Positions 31,101 through 35,800 of a DNA stretch of 55,008 nucleotides are shown here, in pieces; within the stretch, counting starts at the first letter, position 1; every line of letters starts with the position of its first letter. Below the pieces are notes generated by a model. The model saw only the letters and a program-made list of their open reading frames with translations. It was not told the DNA's origin and did no database searches. Source of the stretch: Candidatus Peregrinibacteria bacterium (GTDB lineage: Bacteria > Patescibacteriota > Gracilibacteria > UM-FILTER-43-11); NCBI GenBank assembly GCA_003154375.1, contig PMDG01000084.1, forward strand, positions 21,384 through 76,391, given 5' to 3'. The position numbers were made by a program, and so were the translations under genes.

Positions 31101-32831
31101 CAAAATTACTATTTGGCGGTCTGTAAGACCAATTCGATCACCGCGGGCAACAATGCCGCGCCCACGTGCGCCACGGACCAGACCTGGGCCATTAGCTCGA
31201 ATTATGCGAGCGGTGTTGCTGCTTCGGTCAACTATACGGTTGCGTCCGATTACACCACGGGAACCGCCTTGTTCACAAACGGCTCGGCTAACGTGGTCGG
31301 CACTGGTACCACATGGACCAGCGCGATGGTTGGCAGGAAGATCAAGAACAACGCCAATGGCACGTGGTACACCATTTCCGCCTTCACGGATGGTGCCCAT
31401 GTGACCCTTTCCACAACGTATGCGGGGTCCACCACCACCTCAGACCCCTACACCATCACCGAGGCCGAAAGCAACGATTGGTACGCCTTCGCCTGCGACA
31501 AAAATACGAATGGTTTGGGTGTCTGCTCGCTTGCATCCCAAGGCACTGGCAATACGGGTTCACCGTTTGCCGTGAACCATGCGCCCACGTTCGGTACGGT
31601 CACGGTCACCGACCAGTCGGACGGAACCATCCAACCTGGCGAGTCGCTCCGCTTTAGGCTAGTTCACGGCACAGCTCTGGCCGATATAGACTCGAACGGC
31701 TCTCAGGACACCGTGAGCATGTATATCTGCGACCACGACACCACCTCGTTCAACTACACCACAAACGCCTGTGTTGGCGGCGGCTCCTCGACGCCGATCT
31801 GTTCAGTGACCGGTGTGAACCCTGCCACCACCGACGCCGTGTGCAACGAAAGTGGAAACACGCTCGTGCCGGTTCCGACTGTGGCCAAGAATTACAATTT
31901 CAACGTCTACGTTAAAGATTCTCATGGTACTCCGTACTTGGCTGGCGTAGGCACCAACCTGCAAACCTATCTGGTCCAGGACGTTGCCCCGACCTTCATC
32001 GGGTACACCATCAGCCCAAGTTCACCCATCAGCCTGTCCGCTGGTAGCTTCGTGCCGGTTACCTATTACGCCGATTTCCAAGACAACAACGGCGAAAATG
32101 ACATCCTGGGCGGCGCCGGCGAGTTCTGGGATTCCAATGCCACAACGAAAGCCTGTTCCTCGAACGACCTCAATTGCTATCCCGCGACCACGTGTGTGGT
32201 GAATGCCGCCTATGGCGACAACACCCAGTCCGAAGTCCAATGCACGGCTTACCTGTGGTTCGACGCCAACTATTCGTCGGGCTGGACCGCGCACATCGAT
32301 GTGGACACCCCTTCCGGACGAACTACCACCTTCTCCGACTCCAGCACCGTTTCCGTGGATGCCCTCTCAGCCATCAGCGTTGTTCAAGCGGGTATCGCCT
32401 ATGGCCCCCTGGCTCTCGGTGACACCTCGACGGGCCAAACCGCGACCTTGGAGAATGTGGGTAACCAAGTCATTGACGCCACGGTTTCCGGTACGGACAT
32501 GTGCACTGATTATCCCACTTGCGCTGGCAATACGCTTTCCAAGACCCAACAACATTTCCATGAAACCACGTTGAATTTCCTCTATGGAAGTGGCTATCCC
32601 TTGGTCGCCACGCCTAACTCGGGATGCACGGCGGGCGTGAGCTGTGATGAGAACTACGGCTGCCTGAACCGGAATCTGGCGGTGCGGAATCCCCATTACG
32701 ATGCCACCTCTGACGAATCCATATACTTCAAGTTGCAGATCCCGAATCCCCAGGGTTCCGGCACCTACAACGGCGTTGTGACGTTGAGCTCGATCGCCTC
32801 GACAGGCTATTGTTCGGGAACTTCTTACTAA
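13104..32831 (+). CDS. Giant 6575-residue secreted multi-propeller surface protein
   Basis: Signal peptide MQKLRSKLLIVSLGIVSVVA... ends near VFA. Then: a Cys-rich Ig-like module (about 33-171), a charged helical segment (173-275), the shared YNYGTG/DGTIEGYYF domain (545-676), and 35 FG-GAP repeats (694-3033) with Ca-binding GDxNxDG loops. That count equals five seven-bladed propellers; four repeats are degenerate. Ig/Fn3-like modules follow (3036-4139, 4566-5506), with two delta-60 sets of seven repeats each (4146-4546, 5508-5909). More Cys-rich modules lead to the shared C-terminal domain (6418-6575). A ~70-residue TTGTALF module is inserted near 1463, 2855 and 6049. There is no membrane anchor or sorting motif. 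The 19.7-kb frame is uninterrupted and no TGA interrupts it. Probably a very long Ca-stabilised adhesin; the ligand is unknown. Confidence 0.85.
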   Translation: MQKLRSKLLIVSLGIVSVVAVSLVFAGQTSIPVGNVAPVFEDLSGNAVPPSDGGVGINNPASVGDVITFTATATDYNGDDWYLAVCKSKAVTAVDGLPPVCDKGAWAVSQTPAKSGETVNLTYTVVPEDKGSNPWFAFVCDALTTGSTCSPFNQGVGESGSPFLVARRVGSIRIGTDCPDIATYQALSPEDRASLSKPIDPSTLSATIDAELANSQNTLVSPELNLVKDRIQSLKAMGKKKAVSDIQKKAIKDFFVNEREKLNKVAKSGAKFCVVPTADDSLGNVMGGKDQDIHATNDHTINKGDVKLEFKNDADRSVTINFLQQRAVKKWALPAAKIVHGPTLETRDSKTGKTVSETLSNGLHLPEVKSVSVADMPTPTIQYKDPNDPNKLMDATETQKNAQRALEAELANSKSTATVQSAPQAPLIPAGGAVLPATSPETGASPAQAPATDVYRTLVLRHDQSVAPTGALDRALTRLFGNDQQQLAASEAEYEMNSAAEPMVASDARAATEETVSYSNLSNRKVDLYRASNDPTSALPSTIKNYTVYNYGTGSEQELYTIDNAVLHQKEDGTIEGYYFMPPDLSGQQGAEGADPSLLARASRTLAKDQMDDLFNNGGPKPDFLIPPMIALDRNNNVISTLKIEVTGDGHNQLSVSFTLAPDAYPAVLDPTMQFNAPGLSTADWTLASSQHFSTTIAIGDMNADGKNDLIIGSSGANGKVSIFFSKGSYPSAIAAADVIIAGPTDSSGFGSVMAVGDFNADGRMDLAVGAPRHSNTFTGIVFIYFNNGDGTIGSPACSTGCSEYNYNTNNNANVVITGETTNSNFGFALSAGDFDNDGKTDLAVSAEQYDCVNTVNGCSASTTDVGRVYYYKSAGTGFLACGTSCAAYTNATNVITGEAASNFFGSSLAAGDLDNDGKVDLVVGAYGAGATNTGKAYIYKNAGSGTFLSCGSTCAASTNALSVISGETTSNFFGGYAGGANIFGENGIATGDLNADGKTDLIVGAIGYNSNQGRAYIFNGKASWSATYNASSADVIITGEGTSQNFGFSLATGDLNADGKTDLAVGATVAGSSTQGRVYIFTNTGNYATAAGNADVILTGETSGDKFGFTLDIGDVNNDGASDLMVGADGYNSFGGKAYLYLGEGTGSVSDTIVGEAAGNYFGTTMVTGDFNSDGKTDLAVGASAYSSSYGRVYLFYNDGTRYPELASSADATITGSSAISFGGTLAAGDLNADGRTDLIVGSVPYSSYAGGVFIFWNDGLPYPTASSSADVIITGDASSRISSGNQSLAVGDLNADGKADLAVGGYSYSSSTGRAYIFNGKASWSATYNASSADVIITGEASSSNFGNTLAIGDLNSDGKADLAVSAFSYASYIGKVYLFINGSSSYPTCTTTCTAAANEAYVIAPSVTSSYWFGDSLAIGDINSDGKADLAIGAPAVGSSAGAVYVFYQDATLWGTSTCTDYTTGTASFVGTTTVTGSGTTWDSTMVGRFIKNNANGTWFRITAASATSITINTTPGTYSGAYTITGCLTSNADVTITGEASSYFAETNLTIQDINSDGRADLIAAAQRYNTYQGRVYIFYNDGSLPTTATTADVILTGEITNQAFGGSLAVGDLNADGKADLAVGAWLVTSTNQGRSYIFYGSGGVTSSLNNTIDGGEAGASFGGYNAVVGDFNADGRMDFAIPSNNYVYIFFNKGSAWPSAASSADVQIHLAGMYPMLAAGDLNSDGRTDLLVGSYSNNKAWAFFNNGDGTVGSPACSTGCVPATNANIIITSSESGTYNYFGTSVAVGDVNADGRQDILVGANGGNGRAYIFYNDYYSSYTGFGATSGNGCTTACAAPANATVTITGDATNSAFGNSVNAGDVNADGRVDVIVGGNYSSNTGRVFVFTADGTVNFGSATCSGTPAACTAANADYIITGEATGDYFGQNGPNIAVGDLNNDGKPDLVVGAGAKSTNTGRVYIFWDDTSLFGTTACTTGCLAANADVIIDGETTNTNFGSIVAGGIGDLNADGRADLLIGSYGYSGSTGRAYAFYNKGTFPSNASNADVILTGGASSDQFGQSFAIGDFNSDGVNDVVVTAKNYSAALGRAYIYNGQRQYSWKTPYPYPPYLYASLTNVGYQFKMTGTQTSEKFGASYAVGDFNGDGIKDMAVGAPGYNSNTGRVYLFLNRGTLPTTNTSADVIITGPATNSEFGYSLAKGNLSQSTQFDPVDDNIDDLLVGSPGNSSYRAYVINGRANWPSAITVTTACAAGGLNCNQSVTWSSYRCGERVAAAPMRNLATSGSYRYRDDIIYSCPGYSDGYAFISYNDGTYANYDDYVYQANSYQGYSLAVGDVDSSGANDIIVGAPTNTSNTGAVYIYLDPGTSSSSQSTANYVITGTSAGDKFGAAVAVGDISNTRDGKADIVVSAPGYNAGANSGQVYIFNQDATYSGWGTAACPTACAANNADVKLSVSAGTYGTGLAVGDLNHDGRADLAIGVPTVSGGTAGTIFVYYGEGNIASSYYDYSSGGSSAGDYFGSTLFIADVNNDGWNDLIASGAANSSYSGSGYLKLYDFRTSQVNGTTGLKLGTSFAVGDFDGNGKKDLAVGAPGYNSNQGRVYIYLKDLSKDDQTYANADVTITGNTSAEFGNSLAAGELSITPDTIDDLLIGSPGSGGNYIFFGHRAWSPTYTYSNADATFQWTTGQRCGETVAIADMNGDGRKDALYTCPSNQYAFISYNKGTPYTPTDSYPASATNSSIATGDFNGDGKMDLAVGDPIYSSNQGQVRLYFNPTGTAFAPSVTITGETGSSFGKSITSGDFNDDGKIDLAVGAPNYNGNSGRTYIFNGRSSWSSTYNASNADAIITGSAGTFYTTGTALFTQSSGTVAGSGGTNWTSSMVGMSIKNNNNGVWYPITAVGSTTSLTISPVYAGTTTPSEAYTIAIPDQFGQKMAVGDFNNDGRTDLIVGAPSYNSSDGQFWVFFNDGAAYPSNASSADWGQFTSVTGGTLGAAFALGDLNLDGRNDLVVGATGNPGNAGSNSGGFMVYNGQQFNTMSLGSLSITNTSGYTASATPILTLSISGATPTHAQFSCDGGTTWSSLITYQSDNTFNDVTGDFNITSGAGCVAGDGTKTVTARLYNSNNGEYSTTASGSVILDQTGPSVGVPTVTADSTSQITVVSGALSDSGIGNGGAGWTYDILMFDDGTCTHEVAEFGWRASNTSVFTGIPANALRSFRPYGADGLGNMGAGSCYTKYTWANQPTTAGHGNQTTTNVRYTWAAPGSGAPVAYGYAYGTSSNCTGGTAGSPTSPTTSLYSDFTSTANTQIPLRYICSINEDNFKNVTSPLTVGPFYTAASTPGTTSCASATGTTLYITPSVGATEKDMAVYVATTSGACTSLSGGLGYVQKASGTIGGSADWQTSWPSQTLSGLSGSTQYFLCGVARNNDNDQVVGPANVGTTCWTKPIINGISIGYTGTAGHTNTATPAITLGYTGNPPYSYQLSCDAGTNWSISWLYSTYPSPTSVFNITNGATGCSTAQGSKTIKARYAGGDGSYNAAGSDSDTTIYDTVAPSTTSVVVTDQNGSTAIDAGDKIAITFSEVMDTSTIRVDTAAHLNTDLGLSGGHTFDGISTAPVWSGGNTILTVTLGSSSTVVHGDTINPAATVKDLAGNADASSNAYISDTFQPIVSGGVTTAHANGSFKSGEVIDITVGYSEPVTVNIGGGTPTLALNSGGSASYYGGSTTNTLTFRYTVAGGQTSADLDYSATSSLALNGGTIWDVAGNTSINTLPAVGTFAGAHAIVIDTTNPTISISDDASATWTTSDTIAVSVADTGGSGIAETKWVIRSDNTSCNSGIDTTLDAGTSGTSMAANNDTTYQTKYICFRTKDNAGNKNYAVSNQINYVDTTAPVITLFTPSATSTTAMQASALAVDSGSGLHSTPYDFRMLEGGTCGGTPTGFTTTPASWTGLTNKDNTQYSFDVRAKDALNNGSTGSYTNCTQKYTLAKQPISGGHSANTPTSITYSWSADTGNTPSGYRLSAPGNCLTAVTGCDSSTWGTSCTDSTSLSANTQYTRYVCSKNGDLVRNITSPLSISAYTAANTPGTPTIGTVTATTIQVTPVSGGTEKDVAIYAAGASGQCDGTNGLGYVKTDGTLNNGYDYDGLASITVRGYTDYVTSGLIQSDDKVVTVGYSSDIYHNQFAVTRFLANGYPDSSFGTNGAQVVPIGSYDEAPQAVAQQSDGKIVMAGYANTATGYYDTELVRLTTAGAMDTTFNSTGKVISSISSSYSDQANAVAIQPFDQKIVVGGTYYTGTEYRGFVARYNTNGSLDTSGFGTSGIYQFPFASQINAIAVQSDGKIVVAGSYTATSDFLVARLTPAGVLDTANFASPNGYIATDIASRWDSANAIVIQPSDQKIVVGGTANDGAIYAFALARYSTDGALDNIGFGTGGKVTTELGVSEDNLYSLALQSDGKIVAAGSSYNDSYDYTYPAIARYTSAGVLDTSVFNSPTGFVRTPLHDSGNNEDFRMVGIQSTGKIVAAGTSTNNSYLPVFASVGYNFNGTYYTSSSSTAAYQSIATWGTKTVANLTPNQAYSFCAKARNTADEATTFGSASTAATTIPVLNSILMYKTPSGYTNQTTDSTYLNVQGNDPATMDYSCDNSHWNTGNTYQGSTNVFNLTNATAYCNTYATGTKTLYVRVVGPGGTSATKNDTVILDNTGPTSTFASSASTEYTTIVTTENTPSDPALADSTAGVGGPFYTYFYEYAGSDSTCATSLATGYAYNNTFYYSFGSLLPNAQYCFRAQVYDGLNNQGALSACKAANSCGYTTPRVRDAYINVSGCTGTGGVCKIGDTVSATWNNTSGGDSNANTISAVTADFTQFGGGSAVSATNSSNTWTANYQIVSGSIDTTNRNVSVTATGSASGLTFTAADTTSKSVDNIPPTVTDAKISISGCTGTGGACRIGDSVGVAWDNTSGGDNNTDTISAATVNFSQFGGGTAVVATNAANIWRASYTIVAGAIDATNRNVSVTATDNAGNTTTTSDTTNATVDNVTPTVSGACITVTGATGTSGAFKYGNSPVPTWHNDNPGSGCTDNNSDIGFVSFNAASFKATDTARAGSNASNVWTVSLSGAMDSQDDTGNTVTATVTDDAGNSTGPITSSTSYTIDTIVPTITSTAPATSAFINVQQVSYTYSETAYSPSTIVFTYSSGATDTNSPHTCTLSGANLASGAHTNLALNSTNCGTWNSLVDGTFYTVAFNATDDAGNAASTVTNTNVGYDTSGPTWSVQPTATATSVSAITANAGTLTDSLSGAPYTYFYNSYTTGACSTPFDDSHTYFSSTTWPFTGLSTPNFQYGFKVTGKDQLGNAGTISSCVQKYTWANQPTSGGHSNQTTTNVRYIWTPPGTGAPVTYGYAYGTTSSCLDGSVTTLYKDFTSTANTMIPVQYICSLNEDNIKNTASPLAVGPYYTAADVPSAPTVNTPTATTLAVNPASGGAESAMAIYLESGSTCDGSGGLGYIQADGSYSTAFGTGGKLVSDLGGNDFGNAVAIQTDGKIVVAGYKDSDFALARYNSDGSFDTSFNTTGKVTTSIGPSYDQINAIAIQSDGKIVAAGTATIGGTPIFAVARYNSDGSLDATGFNSGGSLPGTITTNFGYGSDDAYAIAIQSDGKIVVAGDGFPGSSYNDIALARYNTNGTLDTTFNSTGMVLTPIGGTNNARAWSVAIQSDGKIAVAGDWGGTQKVFVLARYTTAGALDTATFGGGYGYVTNAFGAYNDQAKSLAIQSDGKFVVGGFDSNGTFDKFLLARYTTTGALDTTFNPSNGYIITSFGSNNDDATSVTLQSDGKIIETGSSTSGGNLTFAVARFTTTGSLDGTFGTGGKTTTTVGSSSAAANAVALQSDGKIVAAGWCSGGSDFGLARFNTDGSLNTAGAAVWQIDATWGTTTVTGLNSNTQYSFCAKARNGDSDETAFGSAGTTYTDRAPTIGTGPSDGGSYSSAPTNVGSNVTFTATATDPESQNYYLAVCKTNSITAGNNAAPTCATDQTWAISSNYASGVAASVNYTVASDYTTGTALFTNGSANVVGTGTTWTSAMVGRKIKNNANGTWYTISAFTDGAHVTLSTTYAGSTTTSDPYTITEAESNDWYAFACDKNTNGLGVCSLASQGTGNTGSPFAVNHAPTFGTVTVTDQSDGTIQPGESLRFRLVHGTALADIDSNGSQDTVSMYICDHDTTSFNYTTNACVGGGSSTPICSVTGVNPATTDAVCNESGNTLVPVPTVAKNYNFNVYVKDSHGTPYLAGVGTNLQTYLVQDVAPTFIGYTISPSSPISLSAGSFVPVTYYADFQDNNGENDILGGAGEFWDSNATTKACSSNDLNCYPATTCVVNAAYGDNTQSEVQCTAYLWFDANYSSGWTAHIDVDTPSGRTTTFSDSSTVSVDALSAISVVQAGIAYGPLALGDTSTGQTATLENVGNQVIDATVSGTDMCTDYPTCAGNTLSKTQQHFHETTLNFLYGSGYPLVATPNSGCTAGVSCDENYGCLNRNLAVRNPHYDATSDESIYFKLQIPNPQGSGTYNGVVTLSSIASTGYCSGTSY
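16145..16208 (+). repeat. Near-identical DNA repeat inside the giant gene (copy 1)
   Basis: About 62 bp encoding GRAYIFNGKASWSATYNASSAD after FG-GAP blade 5. It recurs with about three mismatches at 17048-17111 after blade 10. A protein-level third version (NGRSSWSSTYNASNAD) follows blade 33 near 21595. Confidence 0.75.
17048..17111 (+). repeat. Near-identical DNA repeat inside the giant gene (copy 2)
   Basis: Second copy of the element at 16145-16208. The high nucleotide identity, beyond what the protein motif needs, points to recent duplication or gene conversion between blades. Confidence 0.75.
17490..17700 (+). other. Inserted ~70-residue TTGTALF module, copy 1 (within FG-GAP repeat)
   Basis: Encodes DYTTGTASFVG...GTTWDSTMVGRFIKNNANGTWF...GAYTIT between TCT and GCLTSNADVTITGE. 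In blades without it those residues are contiguous (SCTTGCLAANADYIITGE). Other copies are at about 21667-21890, 31249-31465 and 36604-36820. Confidence 0.75.
19510..20208 (+). repeat. Four-blade segment duplicated one propeller downstream (copy A)
   Basis: Blades 22-25. Distinctive features are GDFNGDGIKDMAVGAPGYNS, then a blade with NIDDLLVGSPG in place of the Ca loop, then one with RCGERVA...Y.CP...YAFISYN. The same unusual series recurs in blades 29-32 (20811-21440), seven blades later. Confidence 0.75.
20811..21440 (+). repeat. Four-blade segment duplicated one propeller downstream (copy B)
   Basis: Blades 29-32: GDFDGNGKKDLAVGAPGYNS, then TIDDLLIGSPG, then RCGETVA...YTCPSNQYAFISYN. They match blades 22-25 in order, with a spacing of exactly seven blades (about 1.31 kb), as expected if a whole propeller was duplicated as a unit. 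Confidence 0.75.
21667..21890 (+). other. Inserted TTGTALF module, copy 2 (within FG-GAP repeat)
   Basis: Encodes FYTTGTALFTQSSGTVAGSG...NWTSSMVGMSIKNNNNGVWYPI...EAYTI between ITGSA and DQFGQKMAVGDFNNDG, so it splits the strand leading into FG-GAP blade 34. Confidence 0.75.
25540..26740 (+). other. Delta-60 repeat propeller 1 within the giant gene
   Basis: Seven repeats of the delta-60 type, with cores such as QSDGKIVMAGYAN, PFDQKIVVGGTYY and QSDGKIVAAGSSYN, each followed by ARYxxxGxLD. The set lies between GLGYVKTDG and AAYQSIATWGTKTV, splitting an Fn3-like domain that is uninterrupted at about 23225-23435 (GGLGYVQ...TQYFLCGVARNND). Confidence 0.7.
29625..30830 (+). other. Delta-60 repeat propeller 2 within the giant gene
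   Basis: Seven repeats (cores DGKIVVAGYKDS, DGKIVAAGTATI, DGKIVVAGDGFP, DGKIAVAGDWGG, DGKFVVGGFDSN, DGKIIETGSSTS, DGKIVAAGWCSG). They are inserted between GLGYIQADG and AAVWQIDATWGTTTV, the equivalent position to the first delta-60 set in a homologous host domain. Confidence 0.7.
31249..31465 (+). other. Inserted TTGTALF module, copy 3 (within Cys-rich Ig-like module)
   Basis: Encodes DYTTGTALFTNGSANVVGTG...TWTSAMVGRKIKNNANGTWYTI...SDPYTITEAE just before SNDWYAFACDK. The host is the CKTN...WYAFACD module, a different fold from the FG-GAP hosts of copies 1 and 2. Confidence 0.75.
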
Positions 32832-32886
32832 TTTCTCATAACCATAAGCCGTAAGCGTTAAGCTTTCAGCATTTCAAACCAACCAA
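32832..32886. other. 55-bp spacer with repeated words
   Basis: Contains CATAACCATAAGCCGTAAGCG followed by TTAAGC, a degenerate run of the word (A)TAAGC. There is no hairpin terminator, so the 6575- and 3649-residue genes could be co-transcribed. Confidence 0.5.
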
Positions 32887-35800
32887 TTGAACGTTAAACT
32901 TCGACATCTTAGGTCCCTTCTCCTCATTTTGCCCTTCCTTGCGCTGGCAACACTTCCGTTTGCCTTGGTGCATGGGAAATCCCAGCCTCTCACCATTCAG
33001 GGCGAGGGTGGGACCGTGTTCTCGTTTCCTGGCGGGGCAGGGGAGCCGGTTTCCTTTACTCTTCCAACCCAATCCGGAAAATCGGTCGACGTCTCACGGA
33101 TCGAACCCAAGACATTCCTTTCATGGCTCCATGCGGATCCCGAACCCCGTTCCGTCACCGTGGCTTCCGTTGACCCGCTGGTCCAAAAGCTCATGCCGAA
33201 TTTCGAGAGCGGCGTTTCCTATTTAGGCTCCCGAACTTCCGACTGGTACCTGAACAAGACAGGTAAGCCCGAGCTCAAGCATTACCGCGTCTACCAGTCG
33301 GGCGGTGGCCACGAGGAGGAGACCTACGAGTTCAAGAATGCTGTGCTCCACACCACCTCGACTGGCACGATCGAAGGCTGGTACGTTGAGCCTCCCGATT
33401 TTTCGAAAGACGCCAAAGCCAAGGATGCGCCGAAGGATCTGCTTTCGCGGGCGCAGTGGACGCTCTTCAGCGATCACATTTTTGATCTGCATCTTCATGG
33501 CGGGCCTAACCCTGATTTCACCATCCCGAAACCCATTGCCTACGACGGCAAACTCAATCCGCTCACCATTCGGGTCCGAATTGAAGGGGATTTACACAAC
33601 AACCTAGTCCTTTCTCTCGACACCCCTTCATATCCCGCTATTCTGGATCCATCTTTGATCCCGGCCCAAGCCATCGACATCCTCATTAGCGCAGGAGCCA
33701 CCAGCGTTACCGATTTCGGCTACACCCTCACCATCGGGGACCTGAACAACGACGGAAAAGGCGATTTGGCCGCGACGGTCGATAACTTCAACAGCAACAC
33801 TGGCAGGGTCTATTTGTTTTATCAGGACTCCTCCCTTTGGGGAACCGTTCCGTGCGTTTCAAATTGCCAAGCCTCGGGAGCAGATCGGATCATCGATGGC
33901 GAGGCATCCAACGACTATTTCGGCTCCTCCCTCGCTATCGGCGACCTGAACAACGACGGGAAAAACGACCTTGTGGTGGGGGCGTACGGCAATTCCACCA
34001 TCTCCTCATTCAGAGGCCGCGCCTACATTTTTATGCAAGACGGCACCTGGGGCAACACCCCCTGCACCACAGGATGCCTCGCGGCCAACGCGGACTACAT
34101 CATCACAGGAGAGAACACGAGCAACTACTTCGGCTCTTCCCTAGCCATCGGGGATATGAACAGCGATGGGAAAAACGACCTCGTGGTGGGGGCCTACCAG
34201 TACGGCGGCGGCGGTGGTCGCGTGTACCTCTTCCTCCAGGATTCCACCCTGTGGGGCACCAGTTCGTGCACCACGGGTTGCTACGCGAACACCGCGGACT
34301 ACATCATCTCGGGGGGTATCTATTTTGGCCAATCCCTCGCCATCGGGGATCTGAGTGGCGATGGGAAGAACGACTTGGCCGTCGGATCTCAAGCCTATTC
34401 CACCAATACCGGAACCGTTGCCATCTTCATTCAGGATTCCACCCTGTGGGGCTCTATTTCGTGCACCACGACTTGCTCTTATATCAACGCGGACTACATC
34501 ATCACGGGTGAGGCCTCGAACAACTACTTTGGTCGCTCCCTCGCCATCGGCGATCTGAACACCGATGGGAAGGGAGATCTTGTGGTCGGGGCAGATGGCT
34601 ACAGCTCCAGCGCGGGTCGCGTTTATATTTTTCTCCAGGACTCCACTTTGTGGGGCTCCGTGGGTTGCACCACGGGCTGCCTTGCGGCCAACGCAGACAC
34701 GATAATCACGGGACAATCTAACAGCAATTTCGGTCGCACTTTGGCCATCGGGGACCTAGACAACGACACTTATCATTACAATGATTTGGCCGTGGGAGGG
34801 TACGACGCCTATGGCGGCTACGGTCGTGTGTACATCCTTCTCTGGGACGCCTCCACCCCGTGGACCACGGGCTCCGCCTGCACCACCGGCTGCCTTGCGG
34901 CCAACGCGGATTACATCATCACGGGACAGGGGGGCTCCTCTTATTTTTTCGGTTATTCGCTCGCTATCGGGGATCTGAACAACGACGGTCATAACGATCT
35001 GGCCGTCAGTTCCATGGGCGTTTCTTCCACGAGCCGCGTGTACCTTTTCCTGTGGGACGCCTCCACCCCGTGGACCACAGGTTCCGCCTGCACCACGGGA
35101 TGCCTCGCGGCCAATTCGGACTACCTCATTGCGGGGCAGGCCACGAACAGCCAGTTCGGCTACTCCCTTGCCATAGGCGACTTGAACAATGACGGAAAGA
35201 AAGACCTGGCCGTGAGTGCCAACGGATACAGCTCCAACACGGGCCGCGTCTACCTTTTCCTCCAGGATTCCACCCTGTGGGGCACCAGTTCTTGTAGCAC
35301 CAATTGCAATGCCGATAACGCGGATTACATCATTACGGGTGAATCCAATAGCAAATTTGGCTGGTCTCTCGCCATCGGGGACCTGAACAACGATACCCAC
35401 AACGACTTGGTCGTTACTGGCATCTTTGCTTCCAGCAACGCCGGACGAGCGTATATTTTCCTGTGGGATGCCTTATATCCGTGGACCAACCAATCTTCCG
35501 TTTGCACCACGGACTGCTCCGCGGCCAACGCGGACTATACGATCACGGGAGAGGCTAACAGCTCTTTCGGCACCGCAGTCGCCATCGGCGATTTGGACAC
35601 CGATGGGAAGAACGACCTCGCGATCTCAGCCAACTACGGCAACTTCGGACGCGTGTATCTTCTTTTGTGGGACGCCTCCACCCCGTGGACCACAGGCTCC
35701 GCCTGCACCACAGGATGCCTTGCGGCCAACGCGGACTACATCATCACGGGCCAGTCCAGCATTACCTCCGATTTCGGCCAGTCCGTCGCCATCGGGGACC

